Position numbers and translations under genes: made by a program
The notes under the pieces: model-generated
Seen by the model: only the letters and a program-made list of their open reading frames with translations
Database searches by the model: none
What the model was told of the DNA's origin: nothing
Part shown: piece by piece, positions 51,492 through 61,426 of the stretch
Numbering within the stretch: position 1 is the first letter of the stretch
How the letters are laid out: each line of letters begins with the position of its first letter
Assembly (NCBI GenBank): GCA_902627735.1
Contig: CACOKI010000004.1
Span: 19,900 to 83,899, forward strand
From: an uncultured Pelagibacteraceae bacterium
GTDB lineage: Bacteria > Pseudomonadota > Alphaproteobacteria > Pelagibacterales > Pelagibacteraceae
DNA: 64,000 bases
Direction of reading: 5' to 3'

Positions 51492-51929
51492 TTATCTTTT
51501 AGAAAATTGAAAACTTCTTCTGGCTTTTCTTCTTCCAGGTTTTTTTCTTTCAACCGCTCTAGAGTCTCTAGTGGTTAATTTTTCAGATTTAAGAGTGGTT
51601 TTTAAATTTTCATCAAACAAAACCAAGGCTTTTGAAATACCGTGAACCATAGCACCCGCTTGACCTGTAGGCCCTCCTCCTTTTACAGTGCATCTTACGT
51701 CATATTCTGTTGGCTGTTTGATTAATTCAAATGGTCTAGTTATTTGCATCTTGTGATTATCACTAGAAAAATATTCACTATAAAGTTTTCCATTTACATA
51801 AATTTTACCTGAACCTTTTTTAACCCAAACTTTAGCTATTGAAGTTTTTCTTCTTCCTGTAGCATATTTACTATCTTTAAAATCTAATTTAATTTTTTCA
51901 GATTTAAGATTTGATTGAATATTTTCCAT
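51492..51929 (-). CDS. rpsI: 30S ribosomal protein S9
   Basis: YATGRRKTSIAKVWVKKGSGKIYVNGK; C-terminal KKPGRRKARRSFQFSKR. Confidence 0.98.
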   Translation of the reverse strand: MENIQSNLKSEKIKLDFKDSKYATGRRKTSIAKVWVKKGSGKIYVNGKLYSEYFSSDNHKMQITRPFELIKQPTEYDVRCTVKGGGPTGQAGAMVHGISKALVLFDENLKTTLKSEKLTTRDSRAVERKKPGRRKARRSFQFSKR

Positions 51930-51930
51930 A

Positions 51931-52389
51931 TTATTTTCTTACAATATTTTTGTTATTCAATTTTCCGAGTTCTATAATCTTTGGATTTTGAGAAGTATGT
52001 GGGTGGTCGTTTCCTGTGTAGATCTTTAATTTTGTAAGTTGTTTTTTTCCTAAAACACCACCTGGTAACATTCTTTTTACTGCTAATTTTAATACTTCTC
52101 CTGGTTTTTTATTATGAAGTTTTTCTGGAGTAGTTTCTTTAATACCTCCTGGATGTCCAGTATGTTTAAAATATTTTTTATTTTGGAATTTTTTTCCAGT
52201 AAATCTTATTTGTTCAATATTCTTTACAACGACAAAGTCTCCATCATCCATGTGTGGTGTATAAGTAGTTTTATTTTTCCCTCTGATTATTTTCGAAATA
52301 ACAGTAGCCAATCTTCCAACAACAGCATTTTTTGCGTCAATTTCATACCATGATGAAGTGATTTGGTCTTTTTTCAAGAATTTTGACAT
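51931..52389 (-). CDS. rplM: 50S ribosomal protein L13
   Basis: WYEIDAKNAVVGRLATVISKIIRGKNKTTYTPHMDDGDFVVVKN. Confidence 0.98.
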   Translation of the reverse strand: MSKFLKKDQITSSWYEIDAKNAVVGRLATVISKIIRGKNKTTYTPHMDDGDFVVVKNIEQIRFTGKKFQNKKYFKHTGHPGGIKETTPEKLHNKKPGEVLKLAVKRMLPGGVLGKKQLTKLKIYTGNDHPHTSQNPKIIELGKLNNKNIVRK

Positions 52390-52440
52390 AATGCGAGGAT
52401 TAATACTATTTAAAAATATAAAGTCAAATTTTAAATTATG

Positions 52441-52468
52441 TTGAATTAATTAATTTTTTTGATATAAA
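52441..52468 (+). promoter_or_regulatory. putative metY promoter (-35 TTGAAT, 16 nt, -10 TATAAA)
   Basis: TTGAAT 52441-52446, TATAAA 52463-52468; predicted start at about 52474-52476. Confidence 0.5.
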
Positions 52469-52472
52469 GACA

Positions 52473-52518
52473 TTAGCCGATTTGTACCTTATTGCTGGCT
52501 TTGTATGCTAAAAAGGTT
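52473..52518 (+). promoter_or_regulatory. SAM-II-like riboswitch aptamer
   Basis: tAGCCGATTTGTACCTTATTGCTGGCTTTGTATGCTAAAAAGGT: P1 AGCC/GGCT (52475-52478/52497-52500), pseudoknot ACCTT/AAGGT (52486-52490/52513-52517), GCTAAAAAGG signature. Confidence 0.75.
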
Positions 52519-52532
52519 TTCACAAACACTGT

Positions 52533-52590
52533 CGGTAGGTATTTGAACTGTATTGTACACCTTGCATAAAGCTAAAGTACTAAAAAGGAG
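52533..52590 (+). promoter_or_regulatory. SAM-V-like riboswitch aptamer directly before the metY Shine-Dalgarno
   Basis: AGGT(52537-52540)ATTTGAACTGTATTGTACACCT(52559-52562)TGCATAAAGCTAAAGTACTAAAAAGGAG; same spacing logic as the first module. SD AGGAG 52586-52590. Confidence 0.65.
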
Positions 52591-52594
52591 CAAA

Positions 52595-53923
52595 ATGAGT
52601 AAAAAAAGAAATAACCCAGAAACTATAGCCATTCATGGGGGTGACTATAGAAGTGACCCAACCACAAATGCGGTTGCGGTTCCAATTTATAAAACTACTT
52701 CATATCAATTCCAGAGTACAGATCATGCTGCTAATCTTTTTGCATTAAAAGAATTTGGCAACATTTACACTAGAATTATGAATCCAACTAATGATGTTCT
52801 TGAAAAAAGAATTGCATCTTTAGAAGGAGGATTGGCGTGCCTAACAGTATCTTCTGGTCAGACAGCATCTTCTTTTGCAATTTTAAATGTTGCACAAGCT
52901 GGTGATAATATCGTTAGCTCTACTGATCTTTATGGTGGAACCGTATCCTTATTTACACACACTTTGAGTAAACTTGGTGTTGAAATTAGATATGCAGATC
53001 CATCAGATCCAAGTAACTTTGAAAAATTAATAGATGATAAGACTAGAGCTTTTTATGGTGAAACATTACCTAATCCATATTTAAGAGTTTTTCCTATTAA
53101 AGAAGTTTCAGATATAGGTAGAAAATATAATATCCCCTTAATAATGGATAATACAGCCGCTCCTGTAATTTGTAAACCAATTGAACATGGTGCTGCAATT
53201 GTAATTCATTCATTAACTAAATACATTGGTGGACATGGAACTGCAGTTGCTGGAAGTATAGTTGATAGTGGTAATTTTGATTGGACAGCAGATCCTAAAA
53301 GACAACCTTTGTTTAATGAGCCAGATGCTAGCTATGGAGGAGCTATTTGGGGGAAGGCTGTTCCTGAATTAACAGGCGCAAACATACCTTTTGCTGTAAG
53401 AGCAAGAGTATGTTTATTAAGAGACCTTGGTTCTGCATTGGCACCTGACAATGCTTTTGCAATAATTCAAGGTTTAGAAACTGTTGCACTTAGAATGAAA
53501 CAACACTGTGAGAATGCTGAAAAAGTAGTTAATTTCTTAAAAAAACATAAAGAAATAACAAAAGTTATTTATTCTACTGAACATACCAAATCTATATCAG
53601 ATAGAGCTAAAAAATATCTAAGAGGTGGAAATGGTCCAATGGTAGGTATAGAACTTAAAGGTGGTATTGAAGCTGGTAAAAAATTTATAGAATCATTAAA
53701 AATGTTTTATCATGTTGCTAATATTGGAGATGTAAGAAGTTTAGCTATTCATCCTGCAAGCACTACTCATAGTCAACTAAATGAAAAGGAACTTAAAGCA
53801 TCAGGAGTTACACAAAGTTACGTAAGACTTTGTATAGGCATAGAACATATTGATGATATTATTGAAGATTTAGATCAAGCTTTGAATAAATCTTCTAAAG
53901 GAAATTTAAAAGCTGTTAGTTAA
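52595..53923 (+). CDS. metY: O-acetylhomoserine sulfhydrylase / Cys-Met metabolism PLP enzyme
   Basis: NPETIAIHGGDYRSDPTTNAVAVPIYKTTSYQF, IVIHSLTKYIGGHGT; ATG at 52595 preferred over 52553 because the upstream stretch is the RNA leader. Confidence 0.92.
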   Translation: MSKKRNNPETIAIHGGDYRSDPTTNAVAVPIYKTTSYQFQSTDHAANLFALKEFGNIYTRIMNPTNDVLEKRIASLEGGLACLTVSSGQTASSFAILNVAQAGDNIVSSTDLYGGTVSLFTHTLSKLGVEIRYADPSDPSNFEKLIDDKTRAFYGETLPNPYLRVFPIKEVSDIGRKYNIPLIMDNTAAPVICKPIEHGAAIVIHSLTKYIGGHGTAVAGSIVDSGNFDWTADPKRQPLFNEPDASYGGAIWGKAVPELTGANIPFAVRARVCLLRDLGSALAPDNAFAIIQGLETVALRMKQHCENAEKVVNFLKKHKEITKVIYSTEHTKSISDRAKKYLRGGNGPMVGIELKGGIEAGKKFIESLKMFYHVANIGDVRSLAIHPASTTHSQLNEKELKASGVTQSYVRLCIGIEHIDDIIEDLDQALNKSSKGNLKAVS

Positions 53924-54932
53924 ACTTCATGTTTATATAAAGAAAATAAACACTTGAGGTAACTAAAAAAATTGAACTTATTTGGTGCATAGAAGCAATA
54001 TATATCTGTGCACCATTAATAATTGTTAAAATACCAAAAATTATCTGTAGTAAAATAAATATACCAAGTATTTTTACTGTTTTATATAAATCATACATTT
54101 TATTTACATAAATCTTGTAAATAATCCAAAAATAAAAAATTAAGATTATATATGCTAGATTTCTATGAATGAATTGAACTAAAGAAGGATCACTAAAAGC
54201 TGCTAGTCTAAAAAGGTTTAGTAATTTATTATCATTTGGAAAATAAGTAGTTCCCATCAAAGGCCATGTATTATAAATTTTACCCGCATCCATACCAGAT
54301 ACGAACGCACCAATAATAATTTGTAAAAAAATCAATACAAGAAATAAAAATGGTATCGTTGAATTTAATTTACTAAAATTTTTTACAATTATCTTTATTT
54401 TTAAGTAGTTCCAAAAAATTAAAGAGAGAATTAAAAAAGCTACAATTAAATGAACGGATAATCTAAAATGGCTTACATCAACCTTATCAATGAGACCACT
54501 CTGTACCATATACCAACCTAAAAAACCTTGAAAGCATATTAGTAGAAAAATCAGATAAAAATTTAACAATTTGGAAATTCTAATTTTAAAGGAAAAATAT
54601 AATAACGGAATTAAGAATCCTAAGCCTATTAATCTTCCAAGAAAACGATGTGCCCATTCCCACCAAAAAATTACTTTAAATTCATCAATTGTCATATCAT
54701 AATTTTGTAATTTAAATTCAGGTATACTCTGATAAAGAATAAAATACGAATTCCAATCCTCTTGATTTAAAGGAGGAAAAAAACCAGAAAATAACTCCCA
54801 TTCTGTTATGGAAAGACCTGAGTCAGTCAACCTGGTTAAACCACCAACAACTATCATTATGGATACAATCCAAAACATAGTGATCAACCATAATGAAAGT
54901 AAATAATTAATTCTTGTATTTAATGTATACAT
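53916..54932 (-). CDS. ctaA: heme A synthase (COX15/CtaA)
   Basis: VVGGLTRLTDSGLSITEWELFSGFFPPLN, EWAHRFLGRLIGL, FIHRNLAY. Confidence 0.95.
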   Translation of the reverse strand: MYTLNTRINYLLSLWLITMFWIVSIMIVVGGLTRLTDSGLSITEWELFSGFFPPLNQEDWNSYFILYQSIPEFKLQNYDMTIDEFKVIFWWEWAHRFLGRLIGLGFLIPLLYFSFKIRISKLLNFYLIFLLICFQGFLGWYMVQSGLIDKVDVSHFRLSVHLIVAFLILSLIFWNYLKIKIIVKNFSKLNSTIPFLFLVLIFLQIIIGAFVSGMDAGKIYNTWPLMGTTYFPNDNKLLNLFRLAAFSDPSLVQFIHRNLAYIILIFYFWIIYKIYVNKMYDLYKTVKILGIFILLQIIFGILTIINGAQIYIASMHQISSIFLVTSSVYFLYINMKFN

Positions 54933-54975
54933 ATCGGAATAAATATAATAATTTTTTGAATATCCAAATAAATAA

Positions 54976-55266
54976 ATGTCGCCACTTAAAAGAAAAAAAC
55001 TAAATAAAATTAGAATTGAACTAGATAAACTAGATGACTCTTTTATAAAATTAGTAAAAAGAAGAACAATACTAGTAAAAAAAGTTTTAAAACTTAAAGA
55101 GAAAAAAAATCAAATCGTTGACCAGAAAAGAATAAAATTAATTTTGAAAAATATTAAAAAAAAATCTATAAAAAATAAAATTGATCCTAAAATAACTCAT
55201 AGAATATGGCAAAATATGATACTGGCTTATATTGATTTCGAAAGAAGAAATTTTAAGAAAAAATAA
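54976..55266 (+). CDS. chorismate mutase
   Basis: IRIELDKLDDSFIKLVKRRTILVKKVLKLK AroQ-like helix pattern. Confidence 0.85.
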   Translation: MSPLKRKKLNKIRIELDKLDDSFIKLVKRRTILVKKVLKLKEKKNQIVDQKRIKLILKNIKKKSIKNKIDPKITHRIWQNMILAYIDFERRNFKKK

Positions 55267-55458
55267 TTATTTACTGTGTGGTGGAAGTTTTTTTTCAACA
55301 AAAACTTCATGTTTTCTAGTAGCTGGATTATATTTTTTTGCTTTCAATTTAACTTTAGCTTTTTCTCCACCAGCAGGTTTTTTTACATAATAAAAAAAGG
55401 GACTATCTGGTTTAGACTCTGGTACCATTCTTACTTTTACATGAGTTTTTTTAGCCAT
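55267..55458 (-). CDS. rpmG: 50S ribosomal protein L33
   Basis: MAKKTHVKVRMVPESKPDSPFFYYVKK...KKYNPATRKHEVFVEKKLPPHSK. Confidence 0.93.
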   Translation of the reverse strand: MAKKTHVKVRMVPESKPDSPFFYYVKKPAGGEKAKVKLKAKKYNPATRKHEVFVEKKLPPHSK

Positions 55459-55459
55459 A

Positions 55460-55828
55460 TTATTTTTTTAAACTTTTTATTATATTAGAAATTTTAATTA
55501 ACTTATTTTTAAAATTATTTGCTTTTATAGATTTATTTGACATTTCGTCAAGTTTAAATGATTTTTCTTCATTCAAAATTTTCTTTACTCCATTAATAGT
55601 CATACCTTGATCTTTTAGTAAAAAATGAATTTTTTCTATAATTTTAATGTTTTCATGATCATAATATCTTCTATTTCCATTAAATATTTTAGGTTTTATT
55701 TGTTTAAATTCTTTTTCCCAATATCTAAGTGTATGAGTTGGTATTGATTTAGTTCTTTTCGATTTTAAGCCTAAAATTTTTACAACCTCACTTATAGTTT
55801 TGTAACTATTATTAGTTTTATTTGTCAT
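55460..55828 (-). CDS. MerR-family transcriptional regulator
   Basis: YKTISEVVKILG...HTLRYWEKEFKQIKPKIFNGNRRYYDHENIKII. Confidence 0.92.
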   Translation of the reverse strand: MTNKTNNSYKTISEVVKILGLKSKRTKSIPTHTLRYWEKEFKQIKPKIFNGNRRYYDHENIKIIEKIHFLLKDQGMTINGVKKILNEEKSFKLDEMSNKSIKANNFKNKLIKISNIIKSLKK

Positions 55829-56117
55829 TATCTATATTTACGAATTTTTTTAGCTCTTTAGATGGTTTAAATAAAACTACTTTTCTCTCAGAAATAATCT
55901 TTTTTTCTTTAGTTTTCGGATTTCTTCCAATTCTTGATTTTTTTGATCTTACAAAAAAAGTACCAAATTTTGATATCTTAATTTTTTTTTCTTTTTTTAG
56001 GTTAAAAGTTATCAATGAAAAAAAATCTTCAATAAGATTTTCCGAAATTAATTTTGAAAAACCTATTTGCATATAAACTATATTGATTAGATCTTTTCTT
56101 TTTAAATTAATTCTCAT
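55818..56117 (-). CDS. ihfA: HU/IHF-family DNA-binding protein, likely IHF alpha
   Basis: KISKFGTFFVRSKKSRIGRNPKTKEKKIISERKVVLFKPSKELK. Confidence 0.9.
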   Translation of the reverse strand: MRINLKRKDLINIVYMQIGFSKLISENLIEDFFSLITFNLKKEKKIKISKFGTFFVRSKKSRIGRNPKTKEKKIISERKVVLFKPSKELKKFVNIDNDK

Positions 56118-57122
56118 CTACTTTATATTGTTTTTAATCTTATCTATTAAATTTCCTTTTATAATTTTATTACAAACATTTAAAGAATTTGAAAAGCCAA
56201 TATAGTCAGTCCCTCCATGACTTTTTACAACGGGACTGTCTAAACCTATAAATATAGCTCCATTGTATAATCTTGGATCTAATCTTTTTTTAAATTTTCT
56301 TAAATTTGAAATATTTAATAAAGATGAAATTTTTCCTAAAATTGAGTCGCTTAAAGCTTTTTTAAGTTCTGTAGTTATAAAATTTGCTGTACCTTCAGCA
56401 GTTTTTAATGCTACATTACCAGTAAAACCATCTGAGACAATTACATTCACCTCACCATTCATCAGCTCATTTCCTTCTATATACCCAGCAAAATTAAAAT
56501 TATCATTTTTTTTTTCATTTAATTCTTGGAATGTTTCTTTAATTATTTCATTACCTTTTAATTCTTCAGACCCAATATTTAATAAAGCAACATTTGGGTT
56601 TTCATTGGGATAAAGGGATTTGTACAAGGAAGCTCCCATAATTGAAAAATCAACTAAATTTTTTTTATTACATTCTATATTTGCTCCTAGATCTAATACA
56701 ACACTCATTCCTTTTTTATTTGGCCATAAAGCAGATAAAGCAGGTTTGTCTATATTTTCAATCATCTTAAGATTTAATTTGGCTATTACCAATAAAGCTC
56801 CTGTGTTTCCTGCTGAAATAACTATGTCTGTATCTTTTTTTTTTACACTTTCTATTGCCATCCACATACTAGTATCTTTTCCTCTTTTGGCTGCTTCTAA
56901 TGGACTGTCAGTGCTTTTTACAGAATTCGTTGTGTGTATAACCTCAAAAAAATTTTTACCTATCTTATTTTTTATATAATTTTCAATTTCATCTTTATTT
57001 CCATAAATTTTATAAAAATTATCATTATTTATTTTATGGTTATGAATTATCCCATCTACAATTTTTTTAGGTGAACCATCGCCACCCATTGCATCAATAG
57101 CAATTTTTATCAAATCTGACAT
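56118..57122 (-). CDS. plsX: phosphate acyltransferase PlsX
   Basis: IAIDAMGGDGSPKKIVDG, VISAGNTGALLV, VSDGFTGNVALK. Confidence 0.97.
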   Translation of the reverse strand: MSDLIKIAIDAMGGDGSPKKIVDGIIHNHKINNDNFYKIYGNKDEIENYIKNKIGKNFFEVIHTTNSVKSTDSPLEAAKRGKDTSMWMAIESVKKKDTDIVISAGNTGALLVIAKLNLKMIENIDKPALSALWPNKKGMSVVLDLGANIECNKKNLVDFSIMGASLYKSLYPNENPNVALLNIGSEELKGNEIIKETFQELNEKKNDNFNFAGYIEGNELMNGEVNVIVSDGFTGNVALKTAEGTANFITTELKKALSDSILGKISSLLNISNLRKFKKRLDPRLYNGAIFIGLDSPVVKSHGGTDYIGFSNSLNVCNKIIKGNLIDKIKNNIK

Positions 57123-57140
57123 TTTTTGATTTTAAAATAT

Positions 57141-57323
57141 TTATTCTTTTGGGTCTATAACTTGACGGCCTTTATACATACCAGTTTTAAGGTCTAAATG
57201 ATGAGATAATCTATATTCACCAGATTTTTTGTCTTCAATTACATTTTTTGATGAGAATTTCATATTTTTTGCTCTTCTCATTCCTGTTCTTGATGGTGTT
57301 TGTTTACGTTTTGGTACAGCCAT
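57141..57323 (-). CDS. rpmF: 50S ribosomal protein L32
   Basis: [18 protein letters not shown]. Confidence 0.96.
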   Translation of the reverse strand: MAVPKRKQTPSRTGMRRAKNMKFSSKNVIEDKKSGEYRLSHHLDLKTGMYKGRQVIDPKE

Positions 57324-57326
57324 AAT

Positions 57327-57794
57327 CTAAGAGTTAATTACACTTTTTAAGTAAGAATTCAAAGTTTTTTTTGATAAATCTTTATTAAAATTATCAAAAT
57401 AAACTACCAATTTATCTAATTTATTGAAATTAAACAATAATTCTGAAAATTTATTTAATTTTTCATTGTTTTCTAATTCATCCCAAAGATGTATATCTGA
57501 TATAATCTTATGAAAAAGATTAATATAATCTTTCATTTTTTTATTAATTGACTGATCTCCATAACCAATTTCTCTAATACTTAATTCAATTTGTCTAAAA
57601 TTAAAATCATATATCTCTTGAAGTATTTTTTTGTTTTGATCTGATTTAAAATTTTTTAAAAAAAAAGCAAAATGTAATAAAAATAAGGTTATTCTGTCAG
57701 AAAATTGATCTTGGGATTTGATATCAGCATATAAATTTTTATTAGTAGTTAATTTGATTAAATTATTGTAAATATGTATAAATTGATTATTCAT
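57327..57794 (-). CDS. ubiquinol-cytochrome c chaperone (CBP3/UQCC1 family)
   Basis: DRITLFLLHFAFFLKNF, FNFRQIELSIREIGYGDQSINKKMKDYI; divergent from bamE. Confidence 0.85.
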   Translation of the reverse strand: MNNQFIHIYNNLIKLTTNKNLYADIKSQDQFSDRITLFLLHFAFFLKNFKSDQNKKILQEIYDFNFRQIELSIREIGYGDQSINKKMKDYINLFHKIISDIHLWDELENNEKLNKFSELLFNFNKLDKLVVYFDNFNKDLSKKTLNSYLKSVINS

Positions 57795-58260
57795 GAAAAT
57801 CTTTGTTTATCTATTAATAGCTTTTTTATTTATAACAAATTGCTCATTAAATAAAGTTGTAAAAAAACACGGTATAAGAAATCTTGAGATAAAACAGGAA
57901 AAATTAAATATCAATCAATCTAATATCAACGATATAACAAAATTATTAGGTCCACCTTCTACTAAAAGTACTTTCGACAATGATATTTGGATTTTTATTG
58001 AAAGAGAAATTACTCATGAAAAAATTTTTAAACTAGGAAAAGAAAAATTAATTACTAATAATGTTCTAGTTTTGGAAATTGATAATAAAGGAATGTTAGT
58101 AAAAAAAGATTTCTATGATATTAACAAAATGAAAAATATTAAAATTAGCTCTCTTAAGACAGAAAATAAATATTCAAAACGTTCGTTTGTATTTGATTTC
58201 TTGTCTAGTATGAGGCAAAAAATTAATGATCCACTAAAAAAAAGAACTAAAGTTGACTAA
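57793..58260 (+). CDS. bamE: outer membrane assembly lipoprotein BamE
   Basis: Lipobox FITNC; NINDITKLLGPPSTKSTFDNDIWIFIER. Confidence 0.88.
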   Translation: MKIFVYLLIAFLFITNCSLNKVVKKHGIRNLEIKQEKLNINQSNINDITKLLGPPSTKSTFDNDIWIFIEREITHEKIFKLGKEKLITNNVLVLEIDNKGMLVKKDFYDINKMKNIKISSLKTENKYSKRSFVFDFLSSMRQKINDPLKKRTKVD

Positions 58261-58279
58261 TAGAAAAAATATTAACTAT

Positions 58280-60385
58280 CTAACCTGCTATTACTGCCAA
58301 TAATAATAAAGCCACAATATTTGTTATTTTTATCATTGGGTTTACTGCAGGACCAGCAGTATCTTTATATGGGTCTCCAACAGTGTCACCAGTGACAGCA
58401 GCTTTGTGAGCTTCTGAACCTTTGCCACCATGGTTTCCATCTTCGATATATTTTTTTGCATTATCCCAAGCTCCTCCTCCAGCCGTCATAGAAACTGCTA
58501 CAAATAATCCAGTTATAATTACACCTAATAACATAGCACCAACAGAAGCTAAAGCTGCAACCTGACCTCCTATTGCAAAAATAATAAAATATAAAACAAT
58601 TGGAGATAACACAGGCAATAAAGATGGAATTATCATTTCCTTAATAGCTGCAACAGTTAATAAGTCTACAAGTTTAGCATAATCAGGTTTTTGTTTTTTT
58701 TTCATTATACCTGGATACTTTTTAAATTGACGCCTGACTTCTATGACAACTGCACCACCTGCTCTACCAACAGCCTGCATTCCCATTGATCCAAATAAAT
58801 AAGGAAGCATACCACCAATTAATAATCCTACAACGACATAAGGATTTGATAAATCAAAAGTAACAACAATACCCTCAAGATTTGAACCTATCTCTTTTGA
58901 AAAATGTTTAATATCTTCTGTATAAGCAGCAAAAAGTACCAGAGCTCCTAAGCCTGCAGATCCTATAGCGTATCCTTTAGTTACTGCTTTTGTAGTGTTA
59001 CCTACAGCATCTAAAGCATCAGTTGTTTTTCTAACACTATTAGGTAATTTTGACATTTCTGCAATACCACCTGCATTATCAGTAACTGGACCGTAAGCAT
59101 CAAGGGCTACAACCATTCCTGCTAAAGCTAACATGGTTGTAACGGCTATAGCAATACCATATAAACCAGCAATATGATTTGTTAGTAAAATACCTGCCAC
59201 AATAATTAACGCTGGTACAGCTGTCGCTTCTAAAGAAATTGCTAAACCTTGTATTACATTTGTACCGTGACCAGTTGTTGATGAACTAGCAACACTTCTA
59301 ACTGGTCTATAATTTGTGCCAGTATAATATTCAGTTACCCATATTAATAAACCTGTTATTATCAATCCAATTACTCCACAATAATATAAATTCATTCCAG
59401 AAAATGATTTGTTATTTAAATTATATGTATTTTCTAAACCTAAAACAAAATCAGTAACAGGGTATAATATTGCTAATGAAGCTATAGCTGATACAACAAA
59501 ACCTTTATATAAAGCCCCCATTACATTCTTACTTTTACCAAGTTTGACAAAAAAAGTTCCAACAATCGATGTTAAAATACATGCTCCGCCAATAGTAAGT
59601 GGGTAAATCATCATTGCCATATCACCTGGAAAAAAAATTGAAGCTAAAACCATCGTTGCAACTATTGTAACAGCATATGTTTCAAATAAGTCTGCAGCCA
59701 TACCTGCACAATCACCAACATTGTCTCCAACATTATCAGCAATTACCGCTGGATTTCTTGGATCATCTTCAGGTATTCCAGCCTCAACTTTTCCAACTAA
59801 ATCAGCTCCAACATCGGCACCTTTAGTGAATATACCACCACCTAATCTTGCAAAAATTGAAATTAAGGATGCACCAAAACCTAAAGCTACAAGAGCATTC
59901 ACTATTTCTCTTTCATCTATATTGAATTTTAATAATAAATAATAATAAACTGCAATTGATAATAAAGCTAAACCTGCAACAAGCATTCCAGTTACAGCAC
60001 CAGATTTAAAAGCAACTGAAAGACCGCTTGCTAATCCTTTACGAGAAGCCTCTGCTGTTCTTACATTTGCTTGAACAGAAACTAACATTCCAACATAACC
60101 TGCAATACCTGATAAAGTGGCACCGATCAAATAACCCAATCCAACAAGTGGACTAAAAGCTACACTAACAATTACCAAAACAACAACTCCAACAATAGCA
60201 ATAGTTTTATATTGTCTAGCTAAATAAGCTTTTGCTCCAATTTGTATAGCAGATGCAATATCTTGCATTTTAGAATTACCAGCACTTGAATTCAGAATAT
60301 TTTTTCCTGTGAAGTATCCATAAACGATTGATAAAAAACCTGCTGCTATTGTGTATAAAAGAATAGTTTCGACTGTTGAGTTCAT
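58280..60385 (-). CDS. hppA: membrane-bound proton-pumping pyrophosphatase
   Basis: [54 protein letters not shown]. Confidence 0.98.
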   Translation of the reverse strand: MNSTVETILLYTIAAGFLSIVYGYFTGKNILNSSAGNSKMQDIASAIQIGAKAYLARQYKTIAIVGVVVLVIVSVAFSPLVGLGYLIGATLSGIAGYVGMLVSVQANVRTAEASRKGLASGLSVAFKSGAVTGMLVAGLALLSIAVYYYLLLKFNIDEREIVNALVALGFGASLISIFARLGGGIFTKGADVGADLVGKVEAGIPEDDPRNPAVIADNVGDNVGDCAGMAADLFETYAVTIVATMVLASIFFPGDMAMMIYPLTIGGACILTSIVGTFFVKLGKSKNVMGALYKGFVVSAIASLAILYPVTDFVLGLENTYNLNNKSFSGMNLYYCGVIGLIITGLLIWVTEYYTGTNYRPVRSVASSSTTGHGTNVIQGLAISLEATAVPALIIVAGILLTNHIAGLYGIAIAVTTMLALAGMVVALDAYGPVTDNAGGIAEMSKLPNSVRKTTDALDAVGNTTKAVTKGYAIGSAGLGALVLFAAYTEDIKHFSKEIGSNLEGIVVTFDLSNPYVVVGLLIGGMLPYLFGSMGMQAVGRAGGAVVIEVRRQFKKYPGIMKKKQKPDYAKLVDLLTVAAIKEMIIPSLLPVLSPIVLYFIIFAIGGQVAALASVGAMLLGVIITGLFVAVSMTAGGGAWDNAKKYIEDGNHGGKGSEAHKAAVTGDTVGDPYKDTAGPAVNPMIKITNIVALLLLAVIAG

Positions 60386-60466
60386 AATATCTTTAATTAA
60401 GTTGTTGGTTGTTAGTTTTAAAAGCCGGACAATACAAAAAAAGATATAAAACGCAATGATTAACTT

Positions 60467-61426
60467 TTAAAATTGATGAAAATAACCTTTGGTTTTAATA
60501 GCTATTTTCTTATTTTTTTCATCTATAATTTGGGATTTTTGAGTGTGGTCACAAATTTTTCCTATTTTTGAAATCTTTATACCTAAAGACTTACTTGTTT
60601 TAGTAATGATTCTCGATTTAGATGGAGAAGCTGTAAATAATATCTGGTAGTCATCTCCTTTTGAAATAGAAGATATTTTTTTAATAATATTTAGATTAAT
60701 TAACTTATTAAGATTATTTGATATTGGAATACTCTTTAAATACAATTTATATGAGAGTTTTTGTTTATTTATCAATTTTTCTAAATCAGCTATTAAGCCG
60801 TCTGATATATCAATCGAAGTATTTGCAAGAGAGAATAATTTTTTTGTTAAGTTTATTTGTAAGTTAGGGAGAAAATATTTCTCTTTAAAATATTTTCCTA
60901 ATTTTTTCTCCAAATTGATTTTTTTTTGAAAGACTTTTAAACCAATAAAACTATCACCTAGATTACCAGTAACATATATGTCATCGCCCAATTTTGCTTT
61001 ATTTCTGAAAATAATTTTTTTTGAAAATCCTAGCGAAATTACAGTAAAACTTAATTTTGTTGAGAATACTGTATCACCACCGCAGAGACAAATTGAATAT
61101 TTTTTTTGTTCCTCCTTTAAGGATTTTGAAATTAATTCAAGATTTCTTTTAGAAAATGATTTTTGGTTTCCAGAACCGGAAATAAAATAATATTTGGGAT
61201 TTACACCTTTGCATATCAAGTCAGATATTGATGATCTAATTATTTTTTTAATAACAAGATTTGGATATCTAAAATTTACAAAATGAATACCTTCAATATA
61301 TGTGTCGACAGAAATGACTAACTCTTTAGACTTATCAAAAAATACATCATCATTTAAATTTAATGAACTTTTATTATTATTGGATAATTTGGAAAAATAT
61401 TTTTTTATAAGATCAAATTCTTGCAT
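60467..61426 (-). CDS. thiL: thiamine-monophosphate kinase
   Basis: NLNDDVFFD, CLCGGDTVFS, TGNLGDSFIGLKVF, SIDISDGLIADLEKL. Confidence 0.93.
   Translation of the reverse strand: MQEFDLIKKYFSKLSNNNKSSLNLNDDVFFDKSKELVISVDTYIEGIHFVNFRYPNLVIKKIIRSSISDLICKGVNPKYYFISGSGNQKSFSKRNLELISKSLKEEQKKYSICLCGGDTVFSTKLSFTVISLGFSKKIIFRNKAKLGDDIYVTGNLGDSFIGLKVFQKKINLEKKLGKYFKEKYFLPNLQINLTKKLFSLANTSIDISDGLIADLEKLINKQKLSYKLYLKSIPISNNLNKLINLNIIKKISSISKGDDYQILFTASPSKSRIITKTSKSLGIKISKIGKICDHTQKSQIIDEKNKKIAIKTKGYFHQF

Noticed and set aside
52553-52594. N-terminal extension of metY (MYTLHKAKVLKRSK)
   Set aside because: Lies in the riboswitch-like leader; ATG at 52595 has a good SD (aaggag).
55276-57000. Several + strand ORFs antisense to rpmG, ihfA and plsX
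   Set aside because: Mirror ORFs of AT-rich coding sequence; sense genes have clear family motifs.
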